The position numbers and the translations under genes are program-made. The notes under the pieces are model-generated. The model saw only the letters and a list, made by a program, of their open reading frames with translations, was not told where the DNA came from and did no database searches. A stretch of DNA of 64,000 bases from the NCBI RefSeq assembly GCF_001500045.1, contig NZ_LQIX01000001.1, positions 248,001 through 312,000 on the forward strand, written 5' to 3'. Origin of the DNA: Mycobacterium sp. GA-1199 (lineage in GTDB: Bacteria; Actinomycetota; Actinomycetes; Mycobacteriales; Mycobacteriaceae). Below are positions 61,856 to 64,000 of this stretch, one piece after another. How positions within the stretch are numbered: position 1 is the stretch's first letter; each line of letters starts with the position of its first letter.

Positions 61856-64000
61856 CTAGGTCGGTCGCCGACGCAACGGCTCCCGCCCGGGCGGCTGCGC
61901 AGGAGTCGGCAGCAGCGGCCGGCAGTGGTTGACCGGAACGGTCGTGGGTTGCCGTGATTCCAGCTGCAGGTCCTCGCCGGCGTGGCGGATCAACAGCTCG
62001 CCCTGCGGGCCGTCGCGCAGCGTATAGGTGACCTCGTCGTGATCGGCATCGACTGTGAGACGAAAGTTCCTCCATCGCAACCGGAATCGGAGTCGAGAGA
62101 TCCCGTCGGGAAGCCGCGGGTTGAGTTCGAGCACCCCTTCGTCGTCACGTAGCCCGCCAAATCCCGCCACCATCGCCGCCCACGCGCCGCCGAGCGATGC
62201 CATGTGCAGGCCGTCGCGGGTGTTGTGGTGGAGATCGCGCAGGTCGATCATCGCCGCCTCGTAGGCGTAGTCGTGGGCGAGCTCGAGATGACCGACGTCT
62301 GCGCACATCACCGCCTGCGTACACGCCGACAGCGACGAATCCCGAGTGGTGCGCCGTTCGTAGTAGTCGACGTTGTGGGCCTTTTGTTCTGCGGTGAACG
62401 CATGGCCCTGCCAATGCATCGCCAATACCAGGTCCGCCTGTTTGATCACCTGGGCCGGGTAGAGCCGGACGTAGGGTTCGTGCATCAGCAGGGGGTAGAC
62501 CGTGTTGGCGGTGAAGTCCCACTCGCGCAGCGTCGTGAAACCCTCGCACTGCGGATGCACGCCCAGTTCTTCGTCGAACGGGATGTGGACAGCGTCGGCG
62601 GCGTGGCGCCAGGCAGCCATCTCTTCGGTGGTGACGCCGGCCGCCTGGGCGGCGTCGACGTTGCGCGCACACGCGTCGGCAGCTGCCCGAAGATTGGCTG
62701 CCGCCATCAGGTTGGTGAATACGTTGTCGCGCACGATGGCCGTGTACTCGTCCGGGCCCGTCACCCCGTCGACGTGCCACACCCCATGACGATCGTGATG
62801 ACCGAGCGACGCCCACAGCCGCGCGGTCTCGATGAGGACCTTGAGCCCGCACTCGACTTCCAGCGAATGGTCGCCTGTGACAATGCGGTAGCGCTCGAAC
62901 GCCATGGCGATGGCGGCGTTGACGTGAAAGGCCGCGGTCCCTGCCGGCCAGTAGGCCGAGCACTCCTCGCCGCGGATGGTGCGCCACGGGTATGCGGCGC
63001 CGCCGAGGTCCAGCAGCGTCGCTCGCTCCTTGGCCAGCGGAAGAATCGAGGCGCGCCAGCGCAACGCGTCGGCCGCCGCCGAGGGATGGGTGTAGGTCAG
63101 GACCGGCAGGACGAAACCCTCGGTGTCCCAAAACGCGTGGCCGTCATAGCCCGTCCCGGTCAGACCCTTACCGGGAATCGCCCGGCGCTCGGCGCGCGCG
63201 CTGGCCTGCAGGATGTGGAAGAGGGCGAACCGCACCGCCTGCTGACAGTCGGGGTCGCCCTCCACCTCGACGTCCGCACCGTCCCAGAAATCGTCGAGGT
63301 AGGCCCGCTGGGCATCCAGCAACCCCTGCCAGCCGGTGTAGCGCGCGCTGCTGAGCGCGGCCGCCGCCTGGTCGCGCAGTGCCGGTCGCGACCGCAGGCT
63401 GGACCATCCGTAGGCGAGGTACTTGACGATGCGGAGCCGCTGTCCGGGGCGAAGACCGCAGATGACCGTCGTGTTGGCCCAGTCGTGCCCCGCGCCGGTG
63501 TCCACCTCGACACGACCGGGAACCTCGATGTCGTGGTCCATCGCCGCCGCCATCATCAGGTTGCTCCCACGGGTGCGGTGCAACAGGATCGCGCCATGTT
63601 CGCTGTGCTCGTGCTGCACCGGCTCCAACGGCCTTTCCAGGACGGCCGATACCCGCGGGTCATTCGTCGACGGCGGCAACTCCTCGTTGGCCACCAGTTC
63701 CGATTGCACCGTGACACGGGCGAATTCGTCATGCGCCTCGACGATGTACTCGATGGCCGCGACACTGCGCTGCGTAAGCGAAACGATTCGCGTGGAAGCG
63801 ACTTTGATCTTCTTGCCCGCCGGAGAACGCCAGCACGCGGTTCGTGTGAGCGTGCCGGCCCGAAAATCCAGAATGCGTTCGTGGTCGAGCAGCTCCCCGT
63901 AACGCACGTCGAACGGTTCGTCGTCGACCAGCAGGCGCATCAACTTGCCGTTGGTGACGTTGACGATTGTCTGCCCGTCCTCGGGCCAGCCGTATCCCGC
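61856..64000 (-). CDS. Glycoside hydrolase family 65 enzyme, N-terminus beyond window edge
   Basis: The frame runs open from the stop at 61856 to the right edge (714 residues visible), ending at the edge with GYGWPEDGQTIVNVTNGK. That is near the typical start of GH65 proteins but lacks the initiation codon. The (alpha/alpha)6 barrel shows GYDGHAFWDTEGFVLPVL, YWPAGTAAFHVNAAIAMAFERY, catalytic acid Glu in GVTGPDEYTAIV, and IKQADLVLAMHWQG. GH65 enzymes phosphorolyse or hydrolyse alpha-glucosides such as trehalose and maltose. Mycobacterial relatives (Rv3401) are assigned to trehalose metabolism. It is convergent with phoU, ten bases apart. A beta-phosphoglucomutase is expected beyond the edge but is not visible. 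Confidence 0.9.
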   Translation of the reverse strand, partial: AGYGWPEDGQTIVNVTNGKLMRLLVDDEPFDVRYGELLDHERILDFRAGTLTRTACWRSPAGKKIKVASTRIVSLTQRSVAAIEYIVEAHDEFARVTVQSELVANEELPPSTNDPRVSAVLERPLEPVQHEHSEHGAILLHRTRGSNLMMAAAMDHDIEVPGRVEVDTGAGHDWANTTVICGLRPGQRLRIVKYLAYGWSSLRSRPALRDQAAAALSSARYTGWQGLLDAQRAYLDDFWDGADVEVEGDPDCQQAVRFALFHILQASARAERRAIPGKGLTGTGYDGHAFWDTEGFVLPVLTYTHPSAAADALRWRASILPLAKERATLLDLGGAAYPWRTIRGEECSAYWPAGTAAFHVNAAIAMAFERYRIVTGDHSLEVECGLKVLIETARLWASLGHHDRHGVWHVDGVTGPDEYTAIVRDNVFTNLMAAANLRAAADACARNVDAAQAAGVTTEEMAAWRHAADAVHIPFDEELGVHPQCEGFTTLREWDFTANTVYPLLMHEPYVRLYPAQVIKQADLVLAMHWQGHAFTAEQKAHNVDYYERRTTRDSSLSACTQAVMCADVGHLELAHDYAYEAAMIDLRDLHHNTRDGLHMASLGGAWAAMVAGFGGLRDDEGVLELNPRLPDGISRLRFRLRWRNFRLTVDADHDEVTYTLRDGPQGELLIRHAGEDLQLESRQPTTVPVNHCRPLLPTPAQPPGREPLRRRPT

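Overview
The window comes from the chromosome of a high-GC actinobacterium, almost certainly a non-tuberculous, probably fast-growing mycobacterium (Mycolicibacterium/Mycobacterium). The evidence is the ESX-4 type VII secretion locus, three tandem secreted cutinases, a GroEL1-type chaperonin with a histidine-rich tail, WhiB3, SigD/RsdA, GuaB2/GuaB3, ChoD, F420-type LLM oxidoreductases and many GTG/TTG starts with 1-4 base overlaps. From memory, the gene order is that of M. tuberculosis Rv3463 down to Rv3401, read in reverse orientation, with several lineage-specific insertions. No rRNA, tRNA, CRISPR or transposase is visible.

Layout. 1-5.8 kb: the end of an F420-type oxidoreductase, a minus-strand signalling operon (SRPBCC protein, receiver-flavoprotein fusion, cNMP-binding histidine kinase) and an alpha/beta hydrolase. 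5.8-10.6 kb: infA-rpmJ-rpsM-rpsK-rpsD-rpoA-rplQ-truA. 10.6-14.5 kb: three cutinases, an EamA transporter and a CGNR protein. 14.5-24.2 kb: the ESX-4 system (eccB4, mycP4, eccD4, eccC4, an accessory membrane protein, esxU, esxT). 24.3-30.9 kb: an Excalibur protein, rplM-rpsI, two secreted proteins of unknown function that end in near-identical hairpins, glmM, and a pair of proteins with type VII substrate features. 31-41.7 kb: DEAD-box helicase, LLM oxidoreductase, a hydrolase-fold protein without its nucleophile, glmS, nnr, gadB, alr and a hydrolase.

41.7-46.5 kb: the tsaE-tsaB-rimI-tsaD block for t6A tRNA modification, overlapping by four bases at each joint, then groES-groEL1 under a CIRCE operator. 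46.5-52.6 kb is accessory: a membrane adenylate cyclase, a sugar porter and a NagA-type deacetylase, followed by a decayed fragment of a groEL 3' end, a small secreted protein, and a type I DAHP synthase preceded by what looks like an aromatic amino-acid attenuator. That attenuator has a 24-codon leader peptide containing Tyr-Trp-Arg-Phe and a strong RNA hairpin built on those codons. 52.6-64 kb: whiB3, an Rv3415c-like gene, sigD-rsdA, a DUF5319 protein, guaB2, guaB3, a zinc-ribbon protein, choD, a PhoU-like protein and a GH65 enzyme that runs off the right edge.

How it fits together: most of the window is core growth machinery (translation, RNA polymerase, amino-sugar supply for peptidoglycan through glmS, glmM and alr, guanine nucleotide synthesis, chaperonins), interleaved with envelope and secretion functions. 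The points I consider most worth a second look are the DAHP synthase leader, the groEL remnant flanking the cyclase-transporter-deacetylase cassette, the receiver-flavoprotein that lacks the thioredoxin reductase CxxC, and the candidate ESX-4 substrate pair near glmM.
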